Assembly: GCA_016713125.1 (NCBI GenBank)
Contig: JADJPT010000017.1
Location: 1 to 64,000, forward strand
Length of the DNA: 64,000 nt
Source of the DNA: Betaproteobacteria bacterium
GTDB lineage: Bacteria > Pseudomonadota > Gammaproteobacteria > Burkholderiales > SG8-39
Reading direction: 5' to 3'
A program made the translations under genes and the position numbers. A model generated the notes under the pieces. The model was not told the DNA's origin and ran no database searches. It was given only the letters and a program-made list of their open reading frames with translations. Positions 18,347 through 29,235 of this stretch are shown here, in pieces; positions within the stretch are counted from its first letter, which is position 1, and the number at the start of each line of letters is the position of its first letter.

Positions 18347-19875
18347 TTAGAAATCCGCGTCGTCCTCGGCGGCCTGGCGCGTGCGTCCATAATGCCGGCG
18401 ATGCTGCCAGAGCGCGAATGCGACCGAGGCCACCGAGGCGAGCAGCAGCCCGCCCGAGATCGGCCGCGTGACGAACAGCCAGGGGTCGGCATCCGTCATG
18501 ATGGCGCGGATCAGGTTGATTTCGATCTGGTCGCCGAGGATCACGCCGAGGATGAAGGGCGCCAGCGGGAAGCCGAACTTCACCATCAGGTATCCCAGCA
18601 CGCCGAAGGCGAGCAGGATGTACACGTTGCCAACCGTGTTGTTCAGCGCGTAGGCGCCGATCACGCACAGCACCAGGACCACCGGGAAGAGTGCCGCCTT
18701 GGGCACCGTGACCACGCGCAGCATGAAGCGCGCACAGATCGCCAGTATGACGGCCATGATGGGGTGGGCCAGCAGGTGGCGGCGAAGATGCCGTAGGCGA
18801 GCTGCGGATTCTGCAGGATGAACAGCGGACCGGACTGTATGCCGTGGATGGTCAGCGCACCGAGCATCACGGCGGTCACCGCGTCGCCCGGGATGCCGAA
18901 GGCCATGATGGTCACCAGCGAGCCGCCGACGTTGGCGTTGTTCGAGGACTCCGAGGCGATGATGCCCTCGGGGGTGCCGCTGCCGAAGCGTTCCGGGTGC
19001 TTGGAGAATTTCTTGGCCTGGTCGTAGGCCATCATGCTTGCCGCGCTGCCGCCCACCGCAGGCAGCACGCCGATCAGCACGCCGATCAGCGAGGACCACA
19101 GCAGCAGGAAGGGACGCGAGAGGATCTCCCAGACGACTTTCAGGTGCGAGATGGCGAGGCTGGCCGCCACGTCGACGCTGTCGGCGAGTTTGCGGCCGCC
19201 ACCCATGCGCTCCACCTCGGACATGATCTGCGCGAAGGCGAACACGCCGATCAGCACCGGCAGGAAATCGATGCCGCCCTTGAGCAGCGGGATGCCCAGC
19301 GTGAGCCGCTCCTGGCCCATCACCGGGTCATTGCCGAGGATGGTGACCATCAGGCCCAGCATGCCGGCCACCAGCCCCTTGATCAGCGAGGATTCCACCA
19401 GCCCGGCCACCATCGACAGGGCCAGGACGAACAGCGAGAAGAACTCCCAGGGGCCGAACTGCAGCGCGAACTTGGCCAGCGGTCCGGTGGAGGCGATCAG
19501 GAAGACGCCGCCCAGCACCCCGCCGAAAATCGAGGCCCACACGCCGAGCCACAGTGCGCGCCCGGGTTCGCCTTTCCTGGCCATCGGGTGACCGTCGAAG
19601 GTGGTGGCCACCGCCGAGGGGGTGCCGGGGATGCCGAGCAGCACGGCGGTGACCAGGCCGCCGGCCGAGCCGCCGACGTAGACCCCGGTCATGGCGGCCA
19701 GACCCTGCAGCGGGTCGAGGCCGAAGGTGAAGGGCAGCACCACGATGATGGTCATGGTGATGGTGACGCCGGGCAGGGCGCCGCCCAGTACGCCGGCCAG
19801 CGTGCCGAACACCAGCGGCACCAGGTATTTGGTCTGCGCGATGTTGAGCAGACCGGCGAGCAGGAGTTCGTACAT
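18347..19875 (-). pseudogene. tctA: TctA-family transporter large membrane subunit, one frameshift
   Basis: Large permease subunit of a tripartite tricarboxylate transporter, about 509 residues. The N-terminal half has GTLAGVLGGALPGVTITMTI and YVGGSAGGLVTAVLLGIPGTPSAVATTFDG, the signature Gly/Pro-rich loops; a second copy appears as LIGVLIGVLPAVGGSAASMMAYDQAK and IMAFGIPGDAVTAVMLGAL. One missing C near 18777 moves the frame; the C-terminal helices then continue from LLAHPIMAVILAICARFML to the end. It is the last gene of a TctC-TctB-TctA operon with gaps of only a few bases. Confidence 0.92.
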
Positions 19876-19878
19876 GGC

Positions 19879-20370
19879 CTAGAACCCCGTCCAGCGGCCG
19901 CGCGGCAGCAGCACCGAGAGCTGGCCTTCGAAGATCAGATGCGTGAGCAGTGCCGTCGCCGCGGCCAGGCCGAGCACACGAGCCCAGCCGCGCAGGCCGC
20001 GCGGAGGCGCCAGCACGGCGTTGCTCACGGCGACATAGAGGAAGGTCGCGACGCGGAATCCGAGGCCCGGCAGGGCGGCGGCATACAGGCCGAACAGGGC
20101 GAAATTGAACACCACCAGGGTGTAGTTCGGCGGCGGGGGCGCGGGCGCGCCGGATGCGGCGGGCGCTTCGCTCCCTTCGCGTTGCGCCCGCAGGTCGGAG
20201 ATCACCAGCAGCAGCGCGAACAGGGCCGTGACGCCAAGCACGATGCGCGGATAGAAACCCGGCCCGATGGGGACCAGCGGGCTGTCCTTCAGCCCGAAAG
20301 TCAGCCAGAAGAGCAGCAGGCTCGCCGCAAGAACGACGAGCCCGCTGATGCCATCCCTGCCCAGACGCAT
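19879..20370 (-). CDS. tctB: TctB-family small membrane subunit
   Basis: A 163-residue protein with four hydrophobic segments (GLVVLAASLLLFWLTFGL, FYPRIVLGVTALFALLLVI, a YTLVVFNFALFGLYAAAL segment, and a C-terminal pair around VLGLAAATALLTHLIF), as expected for the small subunit of tripartite tricarboxylate transporters. It keeps the early PGFYPR motif. It lies 3 bases before tctA and 4 bases after tctC. A Pro/Ala-rich loop (GAPAPPPPN) separates the two halves. Confidence 0.92.
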   Translation of the reverse strand: MRLGRDGISGLVVLAASLLLFWLTFGLKDSPLVPIGPGFYPRIVLGVTALFALLLVISDLRAQREGSEAPAASGAPAPPPPNYTLVVFNFALFGLYAAALPGLGFRVATFLYVAVSNAVLAPPRGLRGWARVLGLAAATALLTHLIFEGQLSVLLPRGRWTGF

Positions 20371-20374
20371 GCCG

Positions 20375-21328
20375 CTAGCGCTTCAGCAGGCCGAGATCCT
20401 TGGAGATCGTGCGGTTGAGGTCGTCGTTCTTCTTCAGCCACTCGGCGTACGCCTTGCGGCCCAGGAAGCGCGCTTCGGTGCCCTGTTTCTTCATCGCTTC
20501 GGCGAAGGCCGGTTCCTTGGCCGCCGCGGCGCACGACGATTCGAGCTTGGCCTGCACGTCGCCCGGCGTGCCCTTGGGCGCCAGCAGTCCGCGGTTGACG
20601 TCGTAGACCACGTTCACGCCCAGTTCCTTCAGCGTGGGCACGTTGGGGATCTCGGCGTTGCGCTTCTCGGCGGCGATGGCGATGAAGCGCAACTGACCGG
20701 CGTCGACCTTGCCCTTCTGCGTGAGGTTGGAGTCGGTCAGGTCCGTGTGGCCGCCGAGGATGGCGTTCATGCGCGGCGCCAGGCCCTCGTAGGACACGTA
20801 CTTGAACTTGATGCCGGCCGCCTTCTCGATCAGCGCCGGGAAGAAGTGGCTGGTCGAACCGAGCGTCGCGCCGACCGAGATCTGCCCGGGCCGCGCCTTG
20901 GCGTCGGCCAGCAGGCCTTTCCAGTCGCTCCAGGGGGTCTTGGGACTGGCAGTCAGCACCGAAGGCGTGGTGGCGATCAGGCAGATCGGCTCGAAGTCCG
21001 AATAGTTGACGTCGGCCACGCCCGTGTAGAAGGTCGAATGGATGTAATCGTGAACCGCGAACAGCGTGTAGCCGTCGGCCGGAGAATCCTTGGCCTCTTT
21101 GGCGCCTTTGGTCCCCGAGGCGCCGCCGATGTTGGCGATCACCACGGTCTGCCCCAATTGCTTCTGCAGCAGCGGCGCGTACGGGCGGAAGATGTTGTCG
21201 GTATCCCCGCCGGCAGCCCAGGGCACGATCAGCTTGACCGGGCGGTCCGGGTAGGCGGCGAAGGCGGGGGCGGCGATCAGGGCACAGCCGATCAGCGCGC
21301 CATGCACGGCGGCGGCGATTCTGTTCAT
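20375..21328 (-). CDS. tctC: TctC-family periplasmic substrate-binding receptor
   Basis: Periplasmic receptor of 317 residues that heads the TctCBA operon. Signal peptide residues 1-24 (GALIGCALIAAPAFA, cleavage before AYPDRP). The binding-loop block KLIVPWAAGGDTDNIFRPY is a variant of the Bug PGGGTD loop, with AAGGDTD. GATLGSTSHFFPALIE and YEGLAPRMNAILGGH match the second-domain blocks. An AAGGAGACAAA ribosome binding site precedes the ATG. Ligand unknown; Bug/Tct receptors usually bind carboxylates. Confidence 0.93.
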   Translation of the reverse strand: MNRIAAAVHGALIGCALIAAPAFAAYPDRPVKLIVPWAAGGDTDNIFRPYAPLLQKQLGQTVVIANIGGASGTKGAKEAKDSPADGYTLFAVHDYIHSTFYTGVADVNYSDFEPICLIATTPSVLTASPKTPWSDWKGLLADAKARPGQISVGATLGSTSHFFPALIEKAAGIKFKYVSYEGLAPRMNAILGGHTDLTDSNLTQKGKVDAGQLRFIAIAAEKRNAEIPNVPTLKELGVNVVYDVNRGLLAPKGTPGDVQAKLESSCAAAAKEPAFAEAMKKQGTEARFLGRKAYAEWLKKNDDLNRTISKDLGLLKR

Positions 21329-21462
21329 TGTTTTGTCTCCTTGGTGGACAGCGCGGGCATCTTAGCCTCGCGGTGCGGTCGAGCGCAAACCGTATGCGTG
21401 GTGCGGCGCAGCTTGCATCGTCGGGCGCAATGCGGTTCTGCGGCGGGGAGGCGGGAAAAGGC

Positions 21463-21503
21463 TGGTGGGCGATAGTGGTTTCGAACCACTGACCCCTGCC
21501 GTG
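21463..21503 (-). repeat. left attachment-site repeat (3' half of tRNA-Val)
   Basis: Forty-one bases identical to 53799-53839. Read on the minus strand it is the tRNA-Val(CAC) sequence from the anticodon through the T arm, acceptor strand and CCA. It cannot be a working tRNA because the D arm and 5' acceptor strand are missing. Identity stops abruptly on both sides. Confidence 0.85.
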
Positions 21504-21505
21504 GG

Positions 21506-21549
21506 TATGCGTTCGACGGCCCGCCAAGCCACAGGCGTCGCGACGCATA
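21506..21549. repeat. imperfect hairpin beside the left attachment repeat
   Basis: TATGCGTTCGACG pairs with CGTCGCGACGCATA across a 17-base loop, leaving one small bulge (7 plus 5 paired bases). It starts three bases inside the island from the repeat. It could be a recombinase accessory or arm-type site, or a chance palindrome; no T-run follows, so a terminator is unlikely. Confidence 0.4.
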
Positions 21550-21782
21550 TCTGAAATATCTTTTCATGCAAGATACTTACAGCGTCTTTACGTTTTGAAG
21601 ATCTCTACTGCACTAGCACATCCAAACAGGGAATGCACTAGGCCCGTCGGCCTATTGCGCCGGTGTCCTGAATTTGGGACAACGGCGCATTGGCCGCGTG
21701 GCGTCTTTGGCAGTGTCCTTTCGCGCGAGAACTCGACGCGGGTCATCTCAGTACACCTGTCAGTGCACTTCCTGGGGGAACC
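21550..21782 (+). other. leader region of the Rhs body gene with two hairpins
   Basis: Non-coding lead-in. TAGGCC-CGTC-GGCCTA (21639-21654) is a perfect short hairpin that, extended to ACTAGGCC-N4-GGCCTATTG, matches a site at 52515-52535. Directly after it, TGCGCCGGTGTCC pairs with GGACAACGGCGCA (21656-21689) with one mismatch. GGGGGAA lies 2 bases before the GTG start at 21783, rather close for a ribosome binding site. I see no convincing promoter boxes. Confidence 0.5.
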
Positions 21783-24700
21783 GTGATTCGTGCAATCAAG
21801 CTGATGCAGCTTCTGGTGGCGGCGCTTGTACTGTTGAGTCCCGTGTCGGCCTCGGCAGTGATTCCTTGGAAATATTACTGGGCTATACGGCCTATCCCGC
21901 GTACGACCCCAACGTCACCTACAAGACGTTTCAGGAGGCGTGCGTAGCAGGCGGAGGTCTTTTCAGTCCCCATGGCGATGGGCGCTGCGAAACCCCGGCC
22001 TTGGGAAATTACAACTTCACGCCTTCAATGGCCTGGTTCTGTTCGACGGACGGCAGGACTCTGCTGACCAGCAATTTCACCGGCTATTACATGCCTCCTG
22101 ACACGATCGGGTCTTCAACCGGAGCCTGTCCGGACGGGCCCAAGCACGGCGGGCGTCTGACCTGCCGCGATTGCAATGCAAGCAATCCCATCGCCGGTGC
22201 GAGCCTCAACAAGTACCACGAGGAGGTTGTGTACAAGTCCTCCGGCCCGGAGCCGGCCCTAGCGTACACGCTGCACTACAACAGCATCTACTATGGCGCC
22301 CAGCGCATTCCTCATCGCGGCTTGGGAATGCGCAGCACCTTCGACAAGGAGTTCTACGTCGCGGGCTACAACTCCGATTTTTACTTTATCGGCAACGCCA
22401 TCCGCGATGACGGGAAAAGCTATCGGTTCTTCCGGTTCGCCTCGGCACCGAACCTGCTCCCCGACAACGACGTATACGACCGCGTGGTCAGCGCCTACGA
22501 GAACTCCGTCCACGTTGGCTACGACTACACCGGAGGCCAGCACGGAGAACGTGGAGCGCTTCGGCTTGTCCGGGCGTTTGGAGAAGGTGTCGACGCGAAG
22601 CGGAGTCCAGCAGATCCTCACCTACAGCGACGCGAACACGCCTTCAGCAGTGGCGCCGGTGCCCGGATTGCTCATCAAGGTCGAAGATTCATTTGGCCGG
22701 ACGCTGAACTTCACGTACAACGCGCAGCAGCGGATGGTCTCGATGACCGACCCGGCGGGAGGGGTGTACACGTTTTCCTACAGCACCGAAGGAAGTCTGA
22801 CCGATATCGCGTACCCCGACGGCAGAACGAAGACCTTCCATTACGAGATACCCGGAAAGCCGCAATTGATGACGGGCATCTCCGACGAGAACGGATCGCG
22901 GTTCACGACGTACACTTACACCGACGTTTACGCGATCCGGTCAGAGCGCGCAGGTGGCGTCAATCGAATGGATTTCACCTACAACGCAAACGGCACAGTC
23001 ACCATTGCCGACGCGCTGGGCGGATCGTCGACGTATGCCTACATCAGCATACTTGGGGTCCCGTACAACACGGACAAGACCTCACCCAGCCATGGAACAG
23101 GGCCATGGAAGAAGATGTTCTGGGATACGCGGGGGAACCTGGTCACCACGCAGGATTGGCTGGGCTTCAAGAGGTACTTCGCGTTCGATCTGAACCGAGG
23201 CCTGGAGACGGGCTTTGCGCAGGGGTACACGGCGGCCGATGTGGCAACGCCCGCTGCCAACAGCACGGTTTCTCAATGGCACCCGGTGTTTCGCCTGAAA
23301 ACGGGTTTTGCTGAGCCGCTGCGCAGGACGACCTGGATCTACAACGGCGACGGCGGTGTGCAGTGCGGGTTCAAGGCAGATGGCGTGACACTGGTGCCTG
23401 GAGTGCTGTGCCGAAAGACCGAGCAAGCCACCAATGACCCGACGGGAACGCAGGGCTTTTCCTCTTCCCTGGTCGGGACGCCGCGCATCTGGAATTTCAC
23501 CTACAACCAGTGGGGGCAGGTGTTGAGCGTGGACGGGCCGAGAACGGATGTCCCGGACCTGACGACCTATGCCTACTCGGTCGCCGGGAATCTCATTTCG
23601 GTAACGAACGCCCTCGGGCAGGCAACGCAGATCACGAGCCACAATGCGCACGGCCAGCCGCTGACGATTGTTGACCCGAACGGATTGGTGACCACGCTTG
23701 CCTACGACAGCCGGCAGCGGTTGATCTCGCGAAGCGTGGGTGGGGAGACAACCTCATACGAGTACGACGGCGTTGGGCAACTGGTGAAGGTGACGCTGCC
23801 CGACCTTAGTTTCCTTTCGTATACCTATGATGCCGCCCACCGGCTCACGGCGATCCAGGACAATCTCGGAAATCGGATTGCCTATACCCTCGACTTGCTG
23901 GGGAACCGCACCAAGGAAGACGCCTTCGATCCGTCCAACACCTTGGCGCAAACACGCTCGAGGGTGTATTCCAGCCTGAACCGCCTGTTCCGGGAGATCG
24001 GAGCCCTGGGCCAGACGACCGAGTTCACCTACGACCTTCAAGGGAACGTGATTTCTTCCAAGGATCCGTTGAATCGGGTCACGGCGAACGCATACGATGC
24101 GCTGCACCGCCTGACTCAGGTCACCGACCCGGCGAATGGAACCACCAAGTTCGGCTACAACAATCAGAACCGCCTGACGCAGGTCACCGATCCGAGGAAT
24201 CTGGCCACCGCCTATACGGTGACCGGGCTGGGGAGACCTCTCCCAGCAGGTGAGTCCGGATACCGGAACGACATCGAGCGTCTACGACATCGCGGGGAAT
24301 GTGGTTTCCCAGACCGATGCCAAAGGCCAAGTGACGACCTACGCCTACGACGCGCTGAACCGTCCGGTCCTGATCACGTTTCACGACGGCGTCAAGCATG
24401 CGCTCTCGTATGACCAGGGAGCGAACGGCATCGGCAGGTTGACGGCAATTACCGAGACCAGCGCGGCCAATGCCGTGACGAGCCAGATCGCCTATGCCTA
24501 CGACGTGCGCGGCCGGGTAACCAGCGAGACCCGCACGCTGGCGGGGGTGCCTTACGTCACCGGCTACGCCTATGACAGCGCGGGGCGCATGTCCGGGGTG
24601 ACCTATCCTGGCGGTCGCACGGTGAGCTATGGCTTCGATGCCCTGGGCCGGGTCAATCAGGTCAGCACGTCCAAGGACAGCGTCACCCAGGTGGTGGTCC

Positions 24701-25359
24701 AGAACGTCCAGTACCACCCGTTCGGCGGGGTAAAGAGCTGGACGATGGGCAATGGTCAGATCTATGCGCGCAGCATTGATCTCTACGGTCGGATCGGGGC
24801 CTACAGCCTGGGCAGTGCAAGCCATGTGGTGGGCTTCGATGCGGCCAGCCGCATCACCGGGATCGCCCAGGCGGGTAATCCGGCCAATGCCAACACCTAC
24901 GGCTACGACGCGCTGGATCGTCTTACGTCCGCCGTGCTCCCGAACAACAGCCATGGCTATGGCTACGACGCGGTGGGTAACCGGCTGACCAAGACGACAG
25001 GCACGAACACCGACACCTATGCGTATGGAGCCACAAGCAACCGTCTCGCCACGATCACCCCGGCCAGCGGCCCGGTCAGGAGCGTGGTCATGGATGCCAA
25101 TGGCAGCACAACCAATGATGCGGTGAACCAGTTCGGGTACGACGCACGGGGCAGGATGATCCAGGCCACCACCGCGCAGGGGGCCACGGGGTACCAGGTC
25201 AATGCGCTGGGGCAGAGGGTGAGGAAGACCGATTCCGCCAACGACGTGCTGTATCACTACGACACGGGAGGCCGCCTGATCGCCGAGACGAGTAGTACCG
25301 GCGAGGTACAACAGGAGTACCTGTATCTGGGCGATGTGCCCGTGGCCGTGGTGCGCTGA
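21783..25359 (+). pseudogene. YD-repeat (Rhs) body protein, secreted, three frameshifts, ends before the Rhs core
   Basis: About 1190 residues over four frame segments (breaks near 21880, 22540 and 24230, all consistent with single-base errors; adding one G at 21880 gives YYWGYTAYPAYDP). A GTG start gives a Sec signal (IKLMQLLVAALVLLSPVSASA). A Cys-containing lead region, YTLHYNS and RGLGMRSTFDKEF, are typical of Rhs entry domains. Many YD repeats follow (YDSRQRL, YDALHRLTQVTDPANG, YDALNRP, YDVRGRVTSE, YDSAGRMSGV, YDALDRL, YDAVGNRL, YDARGRM). The protein stops at EYLYLGDVPVAVVR, just where a normal Rhs protein would run into DHLNTPR. That core is supplied by the next gene, whose ribosome binding site overlaps this stop. 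Confidence 0.85.
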
Positions 25360-25369
25360 GGAGATGACC

Positions 25370-27389
25370 ATGCAAAGCGAACGCACATCTCCGATGTCTG
25401 GCACTGCCGTCAAGCTCTGGGCGCAAACGAAGGTCCTGTCAGGCGCGCTGCTGGCGTGCCTGCTGGGCCTGGGCCTGAGCCCGACCCCAGCCCAAGCCCA
25501 GGCCCCCACCGAGATCATCCACGACAACGGGTCGGCGGCGTACACGAGCGTGGGCCCGTGGGTGAACAGCACCGCGGTGCCGGGGTACTACGGCGCGCAC
25601 TACGCGACCGCCCCAGGCGGAGGGGACCCGGCCGGCACCCTCGTTGTAGACAACACCTCTGCGGGGTTCAGCACGACCGGGGTGTGGCCGGTGAGCACGG
25701 CGGTGGGCGGGTACGTGGGGGAGCAACTACGCCACGCACGCGGGCAACGGTGAGCCGCCCAGCGCGATCGTTTCAGACAACCCCTCAGGCGTGCCCACCG
25801 GGGTGTGGACCCCCAGCACGGCGGTGGGCGGGTACGTCGGGAGCAACTACCAGGTGGCGCCGGCGGGGACGGGGGCCAACAGCTTTGCCTGGAGCGTGGG
25901 GGGTGGGGCAGGCGGGCAGCTACGCGGTGTACGCGAGGTGGACGGCGCACCCGAACCGGGCGACGAACGCGAGGTACACGGTGAGCACGCCGGGGGCAGC
26001 GAGACGGTGACGGTGAACCAGCAGGCCAACAGCGCGAGCTGGCAGTTGCTGGGGACGTACGCGCTGGGGGCGGCGGGGAGCATCGGGGTGGTGCTCAGCG
26101 ATGAGGCCAACGGGTACGTGATCGCGGATGCGGTGAAGGTGCAGCCGGTGAACGCGGCGCCGAACACGGCGAGCTGGACGGTGAGCCTTGGGCAGGCGAA
26201 GACGTACCGGGTCTACGCGAGGTGGACGCAGCACCCGAACCGGGCGACGGATGCCAAGTACACGGTGAGCCACGCCGGGGGCAGCCAGACGGTGGTGGTG
26301 AACCAGGAGGTGGGCGGGGGGCAGTGGAACCTGCTGGGGACGTACGCGTTCGGGGCGGGGGCGGCGACGGTGACGCTCACCGATGAGGCTGACGGGTATG
26401 TCATCGCCGATGCGGTGAGGTGGGTGCCGGAGGACGCGCAGCCCAACCGAGCGGTGTGGACGCCCAACGTGGGGCAGGCAGGGAGCTACGAGGTGTATGC
26501 GCGGTGGACGGCGAACGCGAACCGGGCGACGAACGCGACGTACACGGTGACGCATGGGCAGGGGAGCACGGCGACGCAGGTGAACCAGCAGCAGGAGGGA
26601 GGGGTGTGGAACCTGCTGGGGACGTACACGCTGGCGCCGGGGACGGGGCACAGGGTGACGCTGACCGACGAGGCGAACGGGTACGTGGTGGCCGATGCGA
26701 TCCGGTTGGTGGCGGTGAACCTGACGCCTGCCAAGCAGGTGTACTACATCCACCCGGACCACCTGAACACGCCCAGGCTGATCGCGGACCAGAACCAGAC
26801 GACGGTGTGGAGGTGGGATCAGCAGGAGCCGTTCGGTGCGAACCTGCCCGAGGAGGACCCGGACAACGACACGAAGGCGTTTGCGTTCAACCTGAGGTTT
26901 CCGGGGCAGTACTTCGACAAGGAAACCGGGCTGCACTACAACTACTTCAGGGACTATGATCCGTCAATGGGGCGATACACACAGTCCGATCCCATCGGGC
27001 TCGCGGGAGGGATCAATACGTATGCCTATGTGGACGGAAACCCGACTAGCTACTCGGATCCGTACGGGCTTCTATTGTCGATGTTGCACGCACACTCTAG
27101 AGATATGTCGATGCGTGACGCCGTAAGTGCCGGGGAAATGGGAAATGCGGCAGCCGCGGCAGGCGCAGTAGCTGGTGTGGCAGGTACAGCCGCAGGAACT
27201 TTAGCGGGAGCTGTAGCAACGGGGGCGGTAGAAATTAAAACGTTGTCAATTATCGGGAGAATCATTCGGATTGCCGTCAAGGGAGTTCCTGATGAAACGC
27301 TTCCCCCGCCCCCACCTGTGAATCCTCCTTCGATCATTCGACCGGTACCAATCTCCAAGGGACCGTCGGGTGGTTTTTGCAAACCATAG
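25370..27389 (+). pseudogene. Rhs-core/golvesin tip protein, copy 1 (full, frameshifted)
   Basis: First full copy of the repeated gene. GAGGAG overlapping the Rhs-body stop lies 6 bases before the ATG. Order: signal peptide (SGALLACLLGLGLSPTPAQAQA), a lead with two Gly-Tyr-rich segments, three golvesin-like domains (each with YxVYARW, NRAT, YTV, vNQ, LLGTY, GYVIADAV), then the Rhs core (YIHPDHLNTPRLIAD, FPGQYFDKETGLHYNYFRDY, GRYTQSDPIGLAGG) and tip 1 after SDPYGL. Breaks near 25717, 25905 and 25985 differ from sister copies by single G or C bases. Tip 1 has a long Ala/Gly hydrophobic run (about 45 residues) that may enter a membrane, then a Pro-rich end (LPPPPPVNPPS). No enzyme motif recognised. 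Confidence 0.8.
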
Positions 27390-27963
27390 TGAACATGACT
27401 ACTTCGCGCGAAGAGCCCTATTTGGCAGCTCAGAGGTCCTTTGATAAGAAGCGATTTACCGAGGCTTTCGCGCTGTATGAAGATCTTGCAAAGCGGTGAC
27501 CCACGATGCCAAGTACTTGTGGGTTGGATGTACAACGAAGGACTGGGTGTTAAGGGATAAAGAAAAAGCGGTCAATTGGTTTGAAAGAGCCGCCAGCATG
27601 GGTTCAAAAGAAGGCGCGTTTTACTGTGGCAAGTCTGCGCTTGCATTTGGTCAATATCGGGAAGCGCTAAGTTGGTTCCACAAGGCAGCGGTTCAAGAAT
27701 ATGGGCCGGCTTTGCTCTGGCTCGGACTTTCATACGTACGCGGATTAGGAGTAAGCATCGATTTCGATAAAGGCGTGAAATACCTTGAGCGTGCGGCGGC
27801 GACTGGCAACCTGCCTGCTCGACGGGAACTCGCGCTACTAATGATTCGCGGGGCACTTGGTTTTGCGAAGATTCCGGTGGGCCTAGTGCTTCTTCCCTAC
27901 GCAGTGATTGCGGCCATTTTCTCCAGCGTGTCGATGGGGCACTCAGACAAGTTGATGGGATAG
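27389..27963 (+). pseudogene. Sel1-like repeat protein, partner of tip 1, frameshifted
   Basis: Starts with GTG/ATG (27389/27395) overlapping the tip 1 stop. The first frame reads MTTSREEPYLAAQRSFDKK and EAFALYEDLAK. After two single-base breaks (near 27498 and 27555) it continues GDPRCQVLVGWMYNEGLG, DKEKAVNWFERAASMGSKEG, REALSWFHKAA and GLSYVRGLGVSIDFDKGVKYLERAAATG, which are Sel1-type TPR-like repeats. A C-terminal hydrophobic segment (IPVGLVLLPYAVIAAIFS) could anchor it in a membrane. Sel1 proteins often sit beside secreted toxins as immunity or adaptor proteins; that role is inferred from position. Confidence 0.7.
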
Positions 27964-28007
27964 TCAGTCCTCGAGTTTGTGGTGCCGGAGCAACTGCGTA
28001 CAGGAAC

Positions 28008-29203
28008 CGGGTCTACGCGAGGTGGACGCAGCACCCGAACCGGGCGACGGATGCCAAGTACACGGTGAGCCACGCCGGGGGCAGCCAGACGGTGGTGGTG
28101 AACCAGGAGGTGGGCGGGGGGCAGTGGAACCTGCTGGGGACGTACGCGTTCGGGGCGGGGGCGGCGACGGTGACGCTCACCGATGAGGCTGACGGGTATG
28201 TGATCGCCGATGCGGTGAGGTGGGTGCCGGAGGACGCACAGCCCAACCGAGCGGTGTGGACGCCCAACGTGGGACAGGCGGGGAGCTACGAGGTGTATGC
28301 GCGGTGGACGGCGAACGCGAACCGGGCGACGAACGCGACGTACACGGTGACGCACGGGCAGGGGAGCACGGCGACGCAGGTGAACCAGCAGCAGGAGGGA
28401 GGGGTGTGGAACCTGCTGGGGACGTACACGCTGGCGCCGGGGACGGGGCACAGGGTGACGCTGACCGACGAGGCGAACGGGTACGTGGTGGCCGATGCGA
28501 TCCGGCTGGTGGCGGTGAACCTGACGCCCGCCAAGCAGGTGTACTACATCCACCCGACCACCTGAACACGCCCAGGCTGATCGCGGACCAGAGCCAGACG
28601 ACGGTGTGGAGGTGGGATCAGCAGGAGCCGTTCGGTGCGAACCTGCCCGAGGAGGACCCGGACAACGACACGAAGGCGTTCGCGTTCAACCTCCGATTCC
28701 CGGGGCAGTACTTCGACAAGGAAGCAAACCTGCACTACAACTACTTCCGGGACTACAGCCCGGAGACGGGCAGGTATGTGCAGTCGGATCCGGTTGGGTT
28801 GGCGGGGGGAATAAATACCTATGCATATGCCCTAGCTAATCCTACTGGTTTTACGGATCCGTACGGGGAATCTGCTGCCGGTATTGTGGTCGGGACATTT
28901 GCGCTTGGAGTGGGTATGTATGCAAGTAGTAAGCTGGGTGAAATTCTTCTTGCAGAACAAATCAAACAGCAAAATAGGGAGCGAATAGCAGAGATTACAC
29001 AACGGCAAGAAACTATTCTTTTGCCGGCGTGTTTGTCTGGAAACCGTCGCGCATGCGACGAAATAATGGTGTTGGAGGAAGAAAAGCATCAATGCAGAGT
29101 GGCGGCGACGGCGGCATCTGCTAAACAATCGAACGTCCCGGGAGGCGCGATGAGTAAATCGATGTCAAAGTTGAGCGAGTTCCTCCGAACCATACTAAAG
29201 TAA
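28008..29203 (+). pseudogene. Rhs-core/golvesin tip protein, copy 2 (5'-truncated cassette)
   Basis: Similarity to copy 1 begins abruptly inside golvesin domain 2 (RVYARWTQHPN) and runs for over 540 bases exactly 1800 bases from its counterpart with only a few changes. There is no signal peptide, promoter-like junction or ribosome binding site. One missing G near 28552 breaks the frame at YIHPDHL. Tip 2 follows TDPYGES: a Gly/Ala membrane-like run (AAGIVVGTFALGVGMYASSKLGEILL), then a charged, coiled-coil-like stretch with two Cys pairs. Probably a silent donor copy rather than an expressed gene. Confidence 0.75.
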
Positions 29204-29235
29204 TTATTCTTCATCTCAGCTTATATGGACTAGTT

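Noticed and set aside
21463..21503. A second tRNA-Val gene
   Set aside because: Only the 3' half is present; no D arm or 5' acceptor strand can be formed.
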